A stretch of 23,472 bases of DNA from NCBI GenBank assembly GCA_902782785.1, contig CACZOH010000185.1:1-23472 (forward strand), in the 5' to 3' direction. The position numbers and the translations under genes are program-made. Under the pieces are notes generated by a model. That model was not told the DNA's origin. It saw nothing but the letters and a program-made list of their open reading frames with translations, and did not search any database. Of this stretch, positions 1 to 7,131 are shown one piece after another. Each line of letters starts with the position of its first letter. Within the stretch, counting starts at the first letter, position 1. Source of the DNA: an uncultured Ruminococcus sp. Lineage in GTDB: Bacteria > Bacillota > Clostridia > Oscillospirales > CAG-272.

Positions 1-2
1 AT

Positions 3-1076
3 ATAGTTGAGGGTATGAAAAACGCGATATACGGCGGCGAGATCACGCGCGCGGAGCGCGGCGCGCCGTCCTCCGCAAAAGCGGTGAATATAGACACGTT
101 CACGTCGGACAGCGAGCTTGAATTCGGCTACTGCACGGAATTTCTGATGAGACTGCAAAGCAGTAAAACCGATATAGATAAGTTCGACATAAACGAGTTC
201 ACGGAGCTTGTAAAGAGTATGGGCGATTCCGTAGTTTCGTTTGTCGACGGCACGATAATAAAGGTCCATGTCCATACGATGAAGCCGGGCGACGTTCTCA
301 ACGCCTGCCAGAAATACGGCGAATTCCTCACTCTGAAAATAGAGAATATGATGCTCCAGCATAACGAAACGGTTATAGAAAACCGCCTTGAACTCAAAAA
401 GGAGAAGACGAGAAAGAAATTCGGTATAACGGCGGTCGCCTCGGGCGAGGGACTGACGGAAATGTTCAGATCTTTAGGTGCGGACGAGGTCGTTGACGGC
501 GGACAGAGCATGAACCCGTCATCCGGCGATTTCATAGCGGCGTTCGAGAAGATAAACGCGGACTGCATACTTGTTTTCCCGAACAACGGCAACGTTATAC
601 TCGCCGCAATGCAGGCGGCGGATATGTACGATAAATCGGAGATAAGAGTCATACCGACAAAGACCGTGGGCGAGGGCTATTCGGCGCTTTCGATGCTCGA
701 TACTGAGGGCAAGACCGCGGACGAGGCGGCGGAAGAGGCTCTGGAATACGCAAAGGGCGTTGTGACCGGCTTTGTATCGCGCGCGGGACGCACGACGGAG
801 ATGGACGGCGTTTCCATAGTTTCGGGAGACTTTATAGGCTTCTCGGACGACGTAGTATATTCAGATTCGCCCGACAAATGCGCCGCGGCTTCGGCTCTCT
901 GCGACAAACTTGACGCGGGCTCCTACGACGTACTGCTTCTGCTTGCCGGCAGGGACTGCTCCGACGCCGACGCTCTAAGACTTTATAACGAGCTTAACGG
1001 AAAATACAAAGACACGGAAATAATAATGCAGAACGGCGGACAGCCTCTGCACGATTTCATACTCGTACTCGAATAA
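3..1076 (+). CDS. fakA: Fatty acid kinase FakA (DAK2/YloV family), 3' part
   Basis: FakA is the ATP-dependent kinase that phosphorylates a fatty acid held by FakB, giving acyl-phosphate. The frame is open to the left edge: in-frame codons I-V-E-G precede the first ATG at 15, so that ATG is internal, and the N-terminal DAK2 nucleotide-binding domain lies outside the window. Visible are the middle domain, with the YCTEF cysteine and the HVH histidines that the family uses as metal ligands, and the C-terminal domain, with GGQSMNPS followed by FPNNGNV and IPTKTVGEGYSA, all typical of YloV/FakA. The family is about 550 residues long, so roughly 200 are missing. The stop lies 15 nt before fakB, consistent with one operon. 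Recognition of the family is firm. The functional name follows from the family and from the adjacent fakB and plsX. Confidence 0.9.
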   Translation: MVEGMKNAIYGGEITRAERGAPSSAKAVNIDTFTSDSELEFGYCTEFLMRLQSSKTDIDKFDINEFTELVKSMGDSVVSFVDGTIIKVHVHTMKPGDVLNACQKYGEFLTLKIENMMLQHNETVIENRLELKKEKTRKKFGITAVASGEGLTEMFRSLGADEVVDGGQSMNPSSGDFIAAFEKINADCILVFPNNGNVILAAMQAADMYDKSEIRVIPTKTVGEGYSALSMLDTEGKTADEAAEEALEYAKGVVTGFVSRAGRTTEMDGVSIVSGDFIGFSDDVVYSDSPDKCAAASALCDKLDAGSYDVLLLLAGRDCSDADALRLYNELNGKYKDTEIIMQNGGQPLHDFILVLE

Positions 1077-1091
1077 ACGGAGGTATAAGCC

Positions 1092-1964
1092 ATGTTTGTT
1101 ATCTTTACAGATACGGATACCGATACCACCCCGGAGATAGCGAAAAAATACGGTTATCATCTGATAAGTATGCCGTACAGCTACGAGGGCAAGACGATTT
1201 ATCCGTATGAAGACTTTACGGAATTCAAGTCCAAAGAGTTTTACGATATGTTGAGAGGCGGCGTCCTGCCGACGACAAGCGCTATAGGCAAGGAAAAATA
1301 CATAGAATATTTTGAGCCGTTCTTCAAAAACGGCGACGATATCCTGTACGTCCATTTCTCCGAGGCTATGACGATGACGTTCACGAATATGCGCGCCGCC
1401 GTTGAGGAGCTGTCGGAAAAATATCCCGACGCGCATTTCTACACGATAGACACTAAAGCGATAACCATAAACAGCCTCGTCATAGTTGAGGAAATAGGCG
1501 ATATGTATCTTGCGGGCAAGTCGCTTGAGGAGATACTTGAATGGGCGAAAACCGAGGTCGACTGCTTTTCCGCTTATCTTTTTGCGGACGATCTCAAATT
1601 CTTCAAGAGATCGGGCAGAGTCAGCGGCTTCAGTGCGGCTATGGGAACTCTCATAGGCGTGCGTCCGATCATATATATGAACGCAGAGGGCAAGATGGTG
1701 AGCATAGGCAAGGAACGCGGCAGAAGAAACGCGCTTTTAGCGCTTCTGCGCTACATTGAGGAGAAGGGCGACAACGTAAAGGATCACCATATCGTCATAG
1801 GTCACACGGACGTTCCCGAGGACGCGGAGGAGCTTGCCTCCATGGTGCGCGAGAAATTCGGAGCGGACACCAACGTTGAAATAATACCGGCAAACCCCAC
1901 GGCGGGAAGTCACTGCGGCCCCAACTGCATGGGTATAAGCTTCCATTCCGTAAAGCGCGTTTGA
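1092..1964 (+). CDS. fakB: DegV-family fatty acid-binding protein (FakB)
   Basis: This 290-residue protein has the usual length and order of motifs of DegV/FakB proteins, which carry a fatty acid to FakA for phosphorylation. Visible are an N-terminal FTDTDTDTTPE segment (the place of the usual TDS/DLP motif), LPTTSAIGKEKY, DDLKFFKRSGRVS, GVRPII, and near the C-terminus the GSHCGPNCMG turn where most members read GxHxGPGxxG. The usual S-x-x-SGTY helix start is replaced by FSEAMTMTFTNM, so the binding pocket has diverged and its fatty-acid preference cannot be read from sequence. A GGAGG ribosome binding site at about 1079-1083 supports the ATG at 1092. Its place between fakA and plsX supports the lipid role. 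Confidence 0.88.
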   Translation: MFVIFTDTDTDTTPEIAKKYGYHLISMPYSYEGKTIYPYEDFTEFKSKEFYDMLRGGVLPTTSAIGKEKYIEYFEPFFKNGDDILYVHFSEAMTMTFTNMRAAVEELSEKYPDAHFYTIDTKAITINSLVIVEEIGDMYLAGKSLEEILEWAKTEVDCFSAYLFADDLKFFKRSGRVSGFSAAMGTLIGVRPIIYMNAEGKMVSIGKERGRRNALLALLRYIEEKGDNVKDHHIVIGHTDVPEDAEELASMVREKFGADTNVEIIPANPTAGSHCGPNCMGISFHSVKRV

Positions 1965-1974
1965 GTATAATAAA

Positions 1975-3099
1975 ATGATTACGATCAGTGAAGTTTTGAC
2001 TAAAAAACAACAGCGGGAATTTTTGGATTTCCCGCTTAAGTTGTATAAAGACGTGCCGTTTTTCTGTCCGCCCTTATATTCGGACGAGAAAAAAATATTC
2101 GATCCGTCGTATTATTATTACGACACGTGCGAGGCGGTTTATTATAACGCCTATGAAGACGGAAAAATGGTCGGGAGGATCTCCGGCATACTGCAGAGAT
2201 CGCATAACGAAAAAACGGGCGAGCGCCGTGTACGCTTTACGAGATTTGACGCGATAAACGATCAGAGGGTCGCAGACGCCCTGTTTGACGCCGTTGAAAA
2301 ATGGGCGGTATCAAAGGGTATGGACCGCGTTTTCGGACCGCTCGGCTTTTCCGACCTTGAAAGAGAGGGACTTCTTACAGAGGGCTTTGACCGGTATTCG
2401 ACTTTCGAGGAGCAGTATAACTATGACTATTACGAAAAGCTCATAGAAAACTGCGGCTATAAGACCGAGGCAGAATGGAACGAGAGCATGATATCCAAGC
2501 CCGATCACGTTGACGAAAGGCTGAAAACGCTCATTCCGCGCATAATGCAGAGAAACAGGCTGCATTTCGGCAAGGCAAAGAACGTCAACGATTTTATTGC
2601 TCTGTACGCCGATAAGATCTTCGATCTGATCGACAGATCGTATAACGATATTTACGGTACCGTTCCGCTTACTGACGGTATGAAAAAAATGCTTATACAG
2701 AATTTCAGACTGTTGATAGATCTGGACCACGTGGGCGTCATACTGGACGAGAATGACGAGCTTAGGGCGTTCGGTCTCTGTTTTCCGTCGATCGCGGAGG
2801 CTGTCAGAAAGTCAAAAGGCCGTCTTACGCCCGCGGCGATATTGAGGATACTCAAGGCGAAGCGCAGACCGGAAGTAATAGATTTCGCGCTCGTAGGGGT
2901 CGATCCCGATTACGCAAACAGAGGGCTCGGAGCTATAGTAACCATGTGGATAACGGATATACTGAGCGACGGTACGGTAAAATACGCGGAAACCAATCTC
3001 AACCTTGTCGATAACAGCGAGATACAGAACCTTTGGGGCAGATTCAACCGCGTTATACATAAAAAAAGACGGGCATACGTAAAGGATTTAGAGGTTTGA
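1975..3099 (+). CDS. GNAT-fold N-acyltransferase-like protein (YghO-like)
   Basis: This 374-residue soluble protein has a C-terminal GNAT-type core: VGVDPDYANRGLGAI at about residues 307-321 matches the R-G-x-G acyl-CoA-binding loop, followed by an ETNLNL strand, an N-S-E-I-Q helix and a basic KKRRAY ending, the pattern of YghO-like acyltransferases. The N-terminal half (FPLKLYKDVPFFCPPLYSDE) is also typical of that group. The substrate is unknown. It begins 10 nt after fakB and ends 1 nt before plsX, so it is surely co-transcribed with acyl-phosphate metabolism. Donors could be acetyl-CoA, acyl-CoA, acyl-ACP or even acyl-phosphate; that is inference. There is no clear Shine-Dalgarno before the ATG at 1975, so translation may be coupled to fakB. 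Family placement is good, function open. Confidence 0.72.
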   Translation: MITISEVLTKKQQREFLDFPLKLYKDVPFFCPPLYSDEKKIFDPSYYYYDTCEAVYYNAYEDGKMVGRISGILQRSHNEKTGERRVRFTRFDAINDQRVADALFDAVEKWAVSKGMDRVFGPLGFSDLEREGLLTEGFDRYSTFEEQYNYDYYEKLIENCGYKTEAEWNESMISKPDHVDERLKTLIPRIMQRNRLHFGKAKNVNDFIALYADKIFDLIDRSYNDIYGTVPLTDGMKKMLIQNFRLLIDLDHVGVILDENDELRAFGLCFPSIAEAVRKSKGRLTPAAILRILKAKRRPEVIDFALVGVDPDYANRGLGAIVTMWITDILSDGTVKYAETNLNLVDNSEIQNLWGRFNRVIHKKRRAYVKDLEV

Positions 3100-3100
3100 T

Positions 3101-4126
3101 ATGATAAAGATCGCGCTTGACTGCTTCGGCGGCGACAACAGCCCCGGTGCAAACGTAAAAGCGGCGCTTGCCGCGCTTGAAAAAAACAGTGAGCTTTACA
3201 TAATTCTGACGGGAGACGAGGCGAACCTGAGAGCGGAGCTTGAAAACAAAAGCTTTGACGCCGACCGCCTTGAGATAATCCACGCGCCGGAGGTCATAAC
3301 CGGCGACGACAAGCCGACGGAGGCGATACGACAGAAGAAAAACAGCTCCATGATGGCGGCGATAGATTTGCTCCGTACCGATGAGACGGTGACGGGAATG
3401 GTATCCGTCGGCGCGACGGGCGCGCTCATAGCCGCCGCCACTCTGCGTCTCGGCAGGCTTGAGGGCGTGATACGCCCGGCGTTCTGTCCCGTTCTTCCGA
3501 CGATGAACGGCGGAGTCGTCGGTATATGCGACAGCGGCGCGACGGTAGACTGCACGTCTCTTATGATGAGTCAGTTCGCCGTTATGGGAAGCGTATATCT
3601 GCAAAGCGCCTTCGGCGTTGAGACGCCGCGCGTGGCTCTGCTCAACGTCGGCTCGGAGGAGGAAAAGGGCGATAAGCTGAGGAAAGAGACTTTTCCGCTT
3701 CTGAAGCAGGAAAAAAGCATAAACTTCGTCGGCAATATGGAAAGCCGCGACCTGCTGACCGGCAAATACGATCTTGTGGTATGCGACGCGTTTGCGGGCA
3801 ACGTCCTTGTCAAATCCACGGAGGGCGCGTGTCTTGAGATGCTGAAAATGCTGAAAAAGAATATATATTCAAACTGGAAATACAAGCTCGGCGCCGCGCT
3901 TCAGAAAAAGATGTTCGATCATATAAAGGAATTTATGAATTATCAGAACTACGGCGGATCCGTTATGCTCGGAACGAGAAAAACGGTGGTAAAGGGACAC
4001 GGAAGCAGCAACGCCCGCGCGATAGAGGTCTGCATAGAACAGGTCTGCCGCGCGGAAACGTCGAATATGAACGAAAAGATCACAAGACTGCTTTGTGAAA
4101 AACAGAATATGACGGGCGCTTTTTGA
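3101..4126 (+). CDS. plsX: Phosphate acyltransferase PlsX
   Basis: PlsX interconverts acyl-ACP and acyl-phosphate, the acyl donor for PlsY in phosphatidic acid synthesis; it is a peripheral membrane enzyme. The 341-residue length is normal. Recognisable motifs in order are IALDCFGGDNSPG at the N-terminus (family DAMGGD; here Ala-Met is Cys-Phe), VSVGATGALIAAA, RPAFCPVLPT, LLNVGSEEEKGD, VVCDAFAGNVLVKSTEG and YGGSVMLGTRKTVVKGHGSS. A GAGG element at about 3091 serves the ATG at 3101. It is the last gene of the fakA-fakB-GNAT-plsX unit, and its stop codon sits inside the terminator hairpin. Acyl carrier protein or rnc genes, often found after plsX, do not follow here. Confidence 0.95.
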   Translation: MIKIALDCFGGDNSPGANVKAALAALEKNSELYIILTGDEANLRAELENKSFDADRLEIIHAPEVITGDDKPTEAIRQKKNSSMMAAIDLLRTDETVTGMVSVGATGALIAAATLRLGRLEGVIRPAFCPVLPTMNGGVVGICDSGATVDCTSLMMSQFAVMGSVYLQSAFGVETPRVALLNVGSEEEKGDKLRKETFPLLKQEKSINFVGNMESRDLLTGKYDLVVCDAFAGNVLVKSTEGACLEMLKMLKKNIYSNWKYKLGAALQKKMFDHIKEFMNYQNYGGSVMLGTRKTVVKGHGSSNARAIEVCIEQVCRAETSNMNEKITRLLCEKQNMTGAF

Positions 4127-4143
4127 AAAAAAGCGTCTTTTTT
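4115..4143 (+). terminator. Intrinsic terminator of the fak-plsX operon
   Basis: The left arm GGCGCTTTTT (4115-4124) pairs with AAAAAGCGTC (4128-4137) with one G-T wobble, a 3-nt loop and a six-T tract (4138-4143). The plsX stop codon (4124-4126) lies at the top of the stem. Confidence 0.85.
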
Positions 4144-4165
4144 CTTTCGGGGTGCGTTTTGTCCC

Positions 4166-4193
4166 TTTACAAACAGCCGCTTTTGTGTATAAT
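4166..4193 (+). promoter_or_regulatory. SigA-type promoter for the XRE-sigma4 regulator
   Basis: TTTACA at 4166-4171 and TATAAT at 4188-4193 are separated by 16 nt. Transcription would begin near 4200, so the start codon must lie downstream. This excludes the longer reading of the gene from 4152. Confidence 0.8.
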
Positions 4194-4220
4194 GTTATAT
4201 CGGAAAGAGAGGTGAAGGCT

Positions 4221-4682
4221 TTGAACGTCGGTGCTGCAATAACGGAGCTCCGGACAAGGCGCGGTATGTCGCAGAAAGAGCTGGCGGACGCTTTGTTCGT
4301 TTCGCGCGACCTTGTCTCAAAGTGGGAGACGGGAGTACGGAGACCGGATTATCCGACAATAGAAAAGCTCGCCTCGCTGTTCGGCGTCTCACCCGATGAA
4401 ATAGCCGACAGAAACGACGTGATCTTCAGAGAGCTGTCGGAGTGCGTGCGCGACGACGGCGGAATATCGGATGAAGATCTGATATCCGTGACGGAGAGGT
4501 TTCTCCAAAGCCTTGGCGAAAGGGAAGCGGGGATGTTTTTGAAGCGTTATTATTTTCTTGAAACCCAGGATCAGATAGCGGCTGAATACGGCATAAAGAC
4601 GAACCACGTCAGAAGCATCCTGTCAAAGACGCGCAAAAAACTCAGAAAATTCGTAAAGGAGGCGCCGGAATGGACGGAATAA
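4221..4682 (+). CDS. XRE helix-turn-helix / sigma region 4-like regulator
   Basis: A 153-residue DNA-binding protein with two different helix-turn-helix parts. Residues about 5-60 form an XRE/Cro-type domain (MSQKELADALFVSRDLVSKW followed by a P-T-I-E-K-L-A-S-L-F-G-V-S helix). Residues about 95-146 resemble sigma-70 region 4 (F-L-K-R-Y-Y, then QDQIAAEYGIKTNHVRSILS, then a basic TRKKLRKF tail). The frame extends upstream to 4152, but the promoter -10 at 4188-4193 and the GAGAGGTGA site at 4207-4215 favour the TTG at 4221. Its stop overlaps the next gene, which encodes a single-pass membrane protein, an arrangement typical of sigma/anti-sigma pairs. It lacks region 2, so it may act as a repressor or activator rather than a full sigma factor. 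Confidence 0.75.
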   Translation: MNVGAAITELRTRRGMSQKELADALFVSRDLVSKWETGVRRPDYPTIEKLASLFGVSPDEIADRNDVIFRELSECVRDDGGISDEDLISVTERFLQSLGEREAGMFLKRYYFLETQDQIAAEYGIKTNHVRSILSKTRKKLRKFVKEAPEWTE

Positions 4683-6025
4683 AGCTTTTTAACGCCATAT
4701 CGAAAATAGACGAAAGCCTTATTGATAAATACGCCGCGCCCGAAAAAGCGGAAAAGAAGCCGGCAAAAAAGCGGAAAATAATAATAGGCTCGGCTTCCGC
4801 CGCCGCTGCGCTCGTGCTCGTCGTCGGCGTGATTTTCGGTTTTGTGATGATAAAAAAAGCGGGCTTGACGATAGAGCCCGGGAGCGATCCGTCAAAAACG
4901 CTTTCCGCGGGCGGCTTGTTTACCTTAAAGGCGGCGCGGGACGAGGTTTTTTACGGCGGAGAAGAAGAGGTGCCGAAGGATCCGGGGCAGTACGCTTACG
5001 TTTTCGGCAAGCCCGGTGAAGAAGGACGGAAGTACATCGGCCTTTATATATCGGAAAAGGCGGGACAGGCGCTCCGGTTCAACGAGGACGGAACGTTTTC
5101 ATACTATATTTTAAAGGACGCCTCATCATACAGATATAAATTTGACGGCTACTACGGCGTAAAAGACGGCAGGCTGACCATGTATCTGATAACAGAGGAG
5201 CTCGCGGGGGTATGCGCGGTCGAAAACCGCGGCGGCAGCATAATTCTCAAGCCCGAAAACGACGGCGCGATGGATTTCAAAAAAACGGAAAACACGCTGA
5301 CGAAAGCGGACGACGGCTACAACGGCCCCGATTTTAAAAACGCGCTTGAATTCCGCAACATACCGTGGACGTACGACGAGGAGGATCTGGAGATCACTTT
5401 CGGCGGAAATCTGACGCTCGTGTTCTATGAACGCGCGGCGATGAAGCGCAGGGATACGAAATGTGAATGGAACGAACAGAACAACACCGTTACGATATCG
5501 GACTGGCACACGCCGAAGGGCGCGGACTGGACGGGCAGGATAGAGGACCATAATCTTATACTGACGTCCGGCGATAAGACCGTTACGCTGTACGACCCGG
5601 CACGGAAGAAGCTTGAAAACCCCGGGCTTTATTTTCCCGTCGACACGTATCTTTGTTCTGCCGATCCGTATTACTCGGAAATAAAACTGATATTCTTATC
5701 AAACGGAGTTTATCAGATAATGCGCTCCGACAAGGGGAGCCTTTCGTACCGTACGCTTTATAAAGGAGAATACGAAATTGAAAACCCCGACGAAACGGTA
5801 AACGGACAATGCCTCGTAATAATGCCGTCGGGCGAGACGGGAGATGAATACGTGAACTTCATCATACAGGGAGGATATCAGGGCTCGGAGCTTCGTTATT
5901 TTGCGGATCTTGCGGATAAGGCGGGAGAAAAATTCATCGTGAGCACGACACCTTCCGGCGGATACGGGTTTACGCAAATGAAGAGCGGGGCTGTCACCGT
6001 AACGGTACAGCCGGAGGAAAAATAA
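4670..6025 (+). CDS. Single-pass membrane protein, putative anti-sigma-like partner
   Basis: 451 residues: a short basic cytoplasmic head (MDGIKLFNAISKIDESLIDKY, then a Lys-rich stretch to about residue 37), one membrane helix (about 38-62) and a long extracytoplasmic part. The LFNAI-xxIDESLIDKY head is the kind seen on membrane proteins encoded just after sigma-like regulators and probably contacts the upstream gene product. The outer part has no family I recognise. It is rich in beta strand and contains lipocalin-like stretches such as LRFNEDGTFSYYIL with YYGVKDGRLTMYL, and IFLSNGVYQIM with YKGEYEIEN, suggesting two or three related beta-barrel-like modules. An AAAGGAGG site at 4655-4662 serves the ATG at 4670, which overlaps the preceding stop by 13 nt, so the pair is translationally coupled. 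The sensor/anti-sigma role is inference. Confidence 0.65.
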   Translation: MDGIKLFNAISKIDESLIDKYAAPEKAEKKPAKKRKIIIGSASAAAALVLVVGVIFGFVMIKKAGLTIEPGSDPSKTLSAGGLFTLKAARDEVFYGGEEEVPKDPGQYAYVFGKPGEEGRKYIGLYISEKAGQALRFNEDGTFSYYILKDASSYRYKFDGYYGVKDGRLTMYLITEELAGVCAVENRGGSIILKPENDGAMDFKKTENTLTKADDGYNGPDFKNALEFRNIPWTYDEEDLEITFGGNLTLVFYERAAMKRRDTKCEWNEQNNTVTISDWHTPKGADWTGRIEDHNLILTSGDKTVTLYDPARKKLENPGLYFPVDTYLCSADPYYSEIKLIFLSNGVYQIMRSDKGSLSYRTLYKGEYEIENPDETVNGQCLVIMPSGETGDEYVNFIIQGGYQGSELRYFADLADKAGEKFIVSTTPSGGYGFTQMKSGAVTVTVQPEEK

Positions 6026-6048
6026 AAGGACGCGGATATACTCGTAAT

Positions 6049-6082
6049 AAAGATCCCGACGCTTTGCCGCCGGGATCTTTTT
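6049..6082 (+). terminator. Intrinsic terminator after the membrane partner gene
   Basis: AAAGATCCCG (6049-6058) pairs perfectly with CGGGATCTTT (6071-6080) around a 12-nt loop; the T tract runs 6078-6082. Confidence 0.85.
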
Positions 6083-6142
6083 GCGCCGGGCGAAATAAAC
6101 CGTATCGGAAGAAAAAAGAAACAAAAAGTTTTATAATACGTG

Positions 6143-6171
6143 TTGACAAAACGCGATATAAATGAGATAAT
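6143..6171 (+). promoter_or_regulatory. SigA-type promoter for the dockerin-DUF4358 gene
   Basis: TTGACA (6143-6148), a 17-nt spacer and GATAAT (6166-6171). An AAGGAGG site at 6185-6191 follows, 8 nt before the ATG at 6200, so earlier in-frame starts are excluded. Confidence 0.85.
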
Positions 6172-6199
6172 ACAGACAAATGACAAGGAGGCTCCTATT

Positions 6200-7000
6200 A
6201 TGAAAAAGACGAAAGCATTTATACTTTGCGTGCTTATGATATTTGCCGTGTCCGTAAACGTTCTCGCACAGGATGGTATCGCGGGCGACGTGAACCGTGA
6301 CGGCTCGGTCAACAACAAGGACGTCGTTGCGCTTTTCAAGAGCGTCAGCGGAGGAGACGTCGAGGTGGATCGGACGGCGTGCGACTGCAGCGGAGACGGC
6401 GCGGTCAACAACAAGGACGTAACGCTTCTGTTCAAATACACGTCGGGAGGAAACGTTGAGATCTTTTACGGCAAAAAAACGATAGTCCTGCCGGATAAGA
6501 CGCTTACGTACGTCGCGGGTAAAATATACGCGGACAAGGAAACGGCCGCCGATAAAGGCGTCGACACGCCGACGAACAGTCAGCTTTCCTCGTGGTTCGA
6601 GGAGAGCGCGAGATTTGACGATAACTGGGACGTTCTCGCTCCCGAGCCGTTCGACTTCGTCGACGGTTACGCGCTCCATATAGCCTCCGGTAAATATATA
6701 CAGGAGGTGAGCGTTCTTCACGTTAAGGAAGCCTCCGGTATCTCAAAGGTTAAGGAAATGGCGGAATACAGAAGAGGAGCGCAGGAGGCGAATCAGGACT
6801 ACAGGCTTTATGACGACGACAACAAGACGAACGAAAAGATGATAGGCACGGGCAGTGTCGCGGTTTACGGCAGCTTTGTTGTCTACGCCTGCACGCTCGA
6901 TACGGAGCTCAGTCTGCTACGCGCCGAAAAACAGATCTCGGAGCATCCGGCCTGCACCGCGTACGACGTCCTCTGCGCCGTAATGTGCGAGTTGAATTAA
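6200..7000 (+). CDS. Secreted protein: N-terminal dockerin plus DUF4358-like domain
   Basis: 266 residues with a signal peptide (MKKTKAFILC followed by a hydrophobic core, likely cleavage after VLA at residue 23). Directly after it, residues about 28-88 form a dockerin with two Ca-binding repeats, DVNRDGSVNNKDVVALFK and DCSGDGAVNNKDVTLLFK. The rest (about 95-250) resembles DUF4358: GYALHIASGKYIQEVSVLHV, a helix with KVKEMAEYRRGAQE, and AVYGSFVVYACTLDT. DUF4358 proteins are extracytoplasmic and of unknown function in Clostridia; many are lipoproteins, and I do not know of a common dockerin fusion. A dockerin placed at the N-terminus is also less usual. The protein presumably docks to a cohesin on the cell surface. 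The dockerin call is firm, the DUF4358 call likely. Confidence 0.8.
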   Translation: MKKTKAFILCVLMIFAVSVNVLAQDGIAGDVNRDGSVNNKDVVALFKSVSGGDVEVDRTACDCSGDGAVNNKDVTLLFKYTSGGNVEIFYGKKTIVLPDKTLTYVAGKIYADKETAADKGVDTPTNSQLSSWFEESARFDDNWDVLAPEPFDFVDGYALHIASGKYIQEVSVLHVKEASGISKVKEMAEYRRGAQEANQDYRLYDDDNKTNEKMIGTGSVAVYGSFVVYACTLDTELSLLRAEKQISEHPACTAYDVLCAVMCELN

Positions 7001-7021
7001 ATCAAAATCAATTAAAGACAT

Positions 7022-7067
7022 AAAAAGGGTTTCCCGCTTCATATGACAACTGGAAACCCGATTTTTT
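7022..7067. terminator. Bidirectional terminator between convergent dockerin genes
   Basis: GGGTTTCC (7027-7034) pairs with GGAAACCC (7052-7059) over a 17-nt loop. It is flanked by five A on the left (7022-7026) and six T on the right (7062-7067), so it can serve both the plus-strand gene ending at 7000 and the minus-strand gene ending at 7132. Confidence 0.8.
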
Positions 7068-7131
7068 ATTTACCTTATGAGCCCTGCCCTCGAGTTGTAT
7101 CTCTTAGTGGTCGGCACCTTCGACGCCAAAA

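Noticed and set aside
1966..1977. TATAAT directly before the GNAT start codon, as a possible internal promoter
   Set aside because: No -35 element lies at a suitable distance (CCATTC at the expected place), and the transcript would be leaderless.
4152..4220. Upstream extension of the XRE-sigma4 gene to 4152
   Set aside because: The extension overlaps the -35 and -10 boxes and lacks a ribosome binding site, whereas the TTG at 4221 has a good one.
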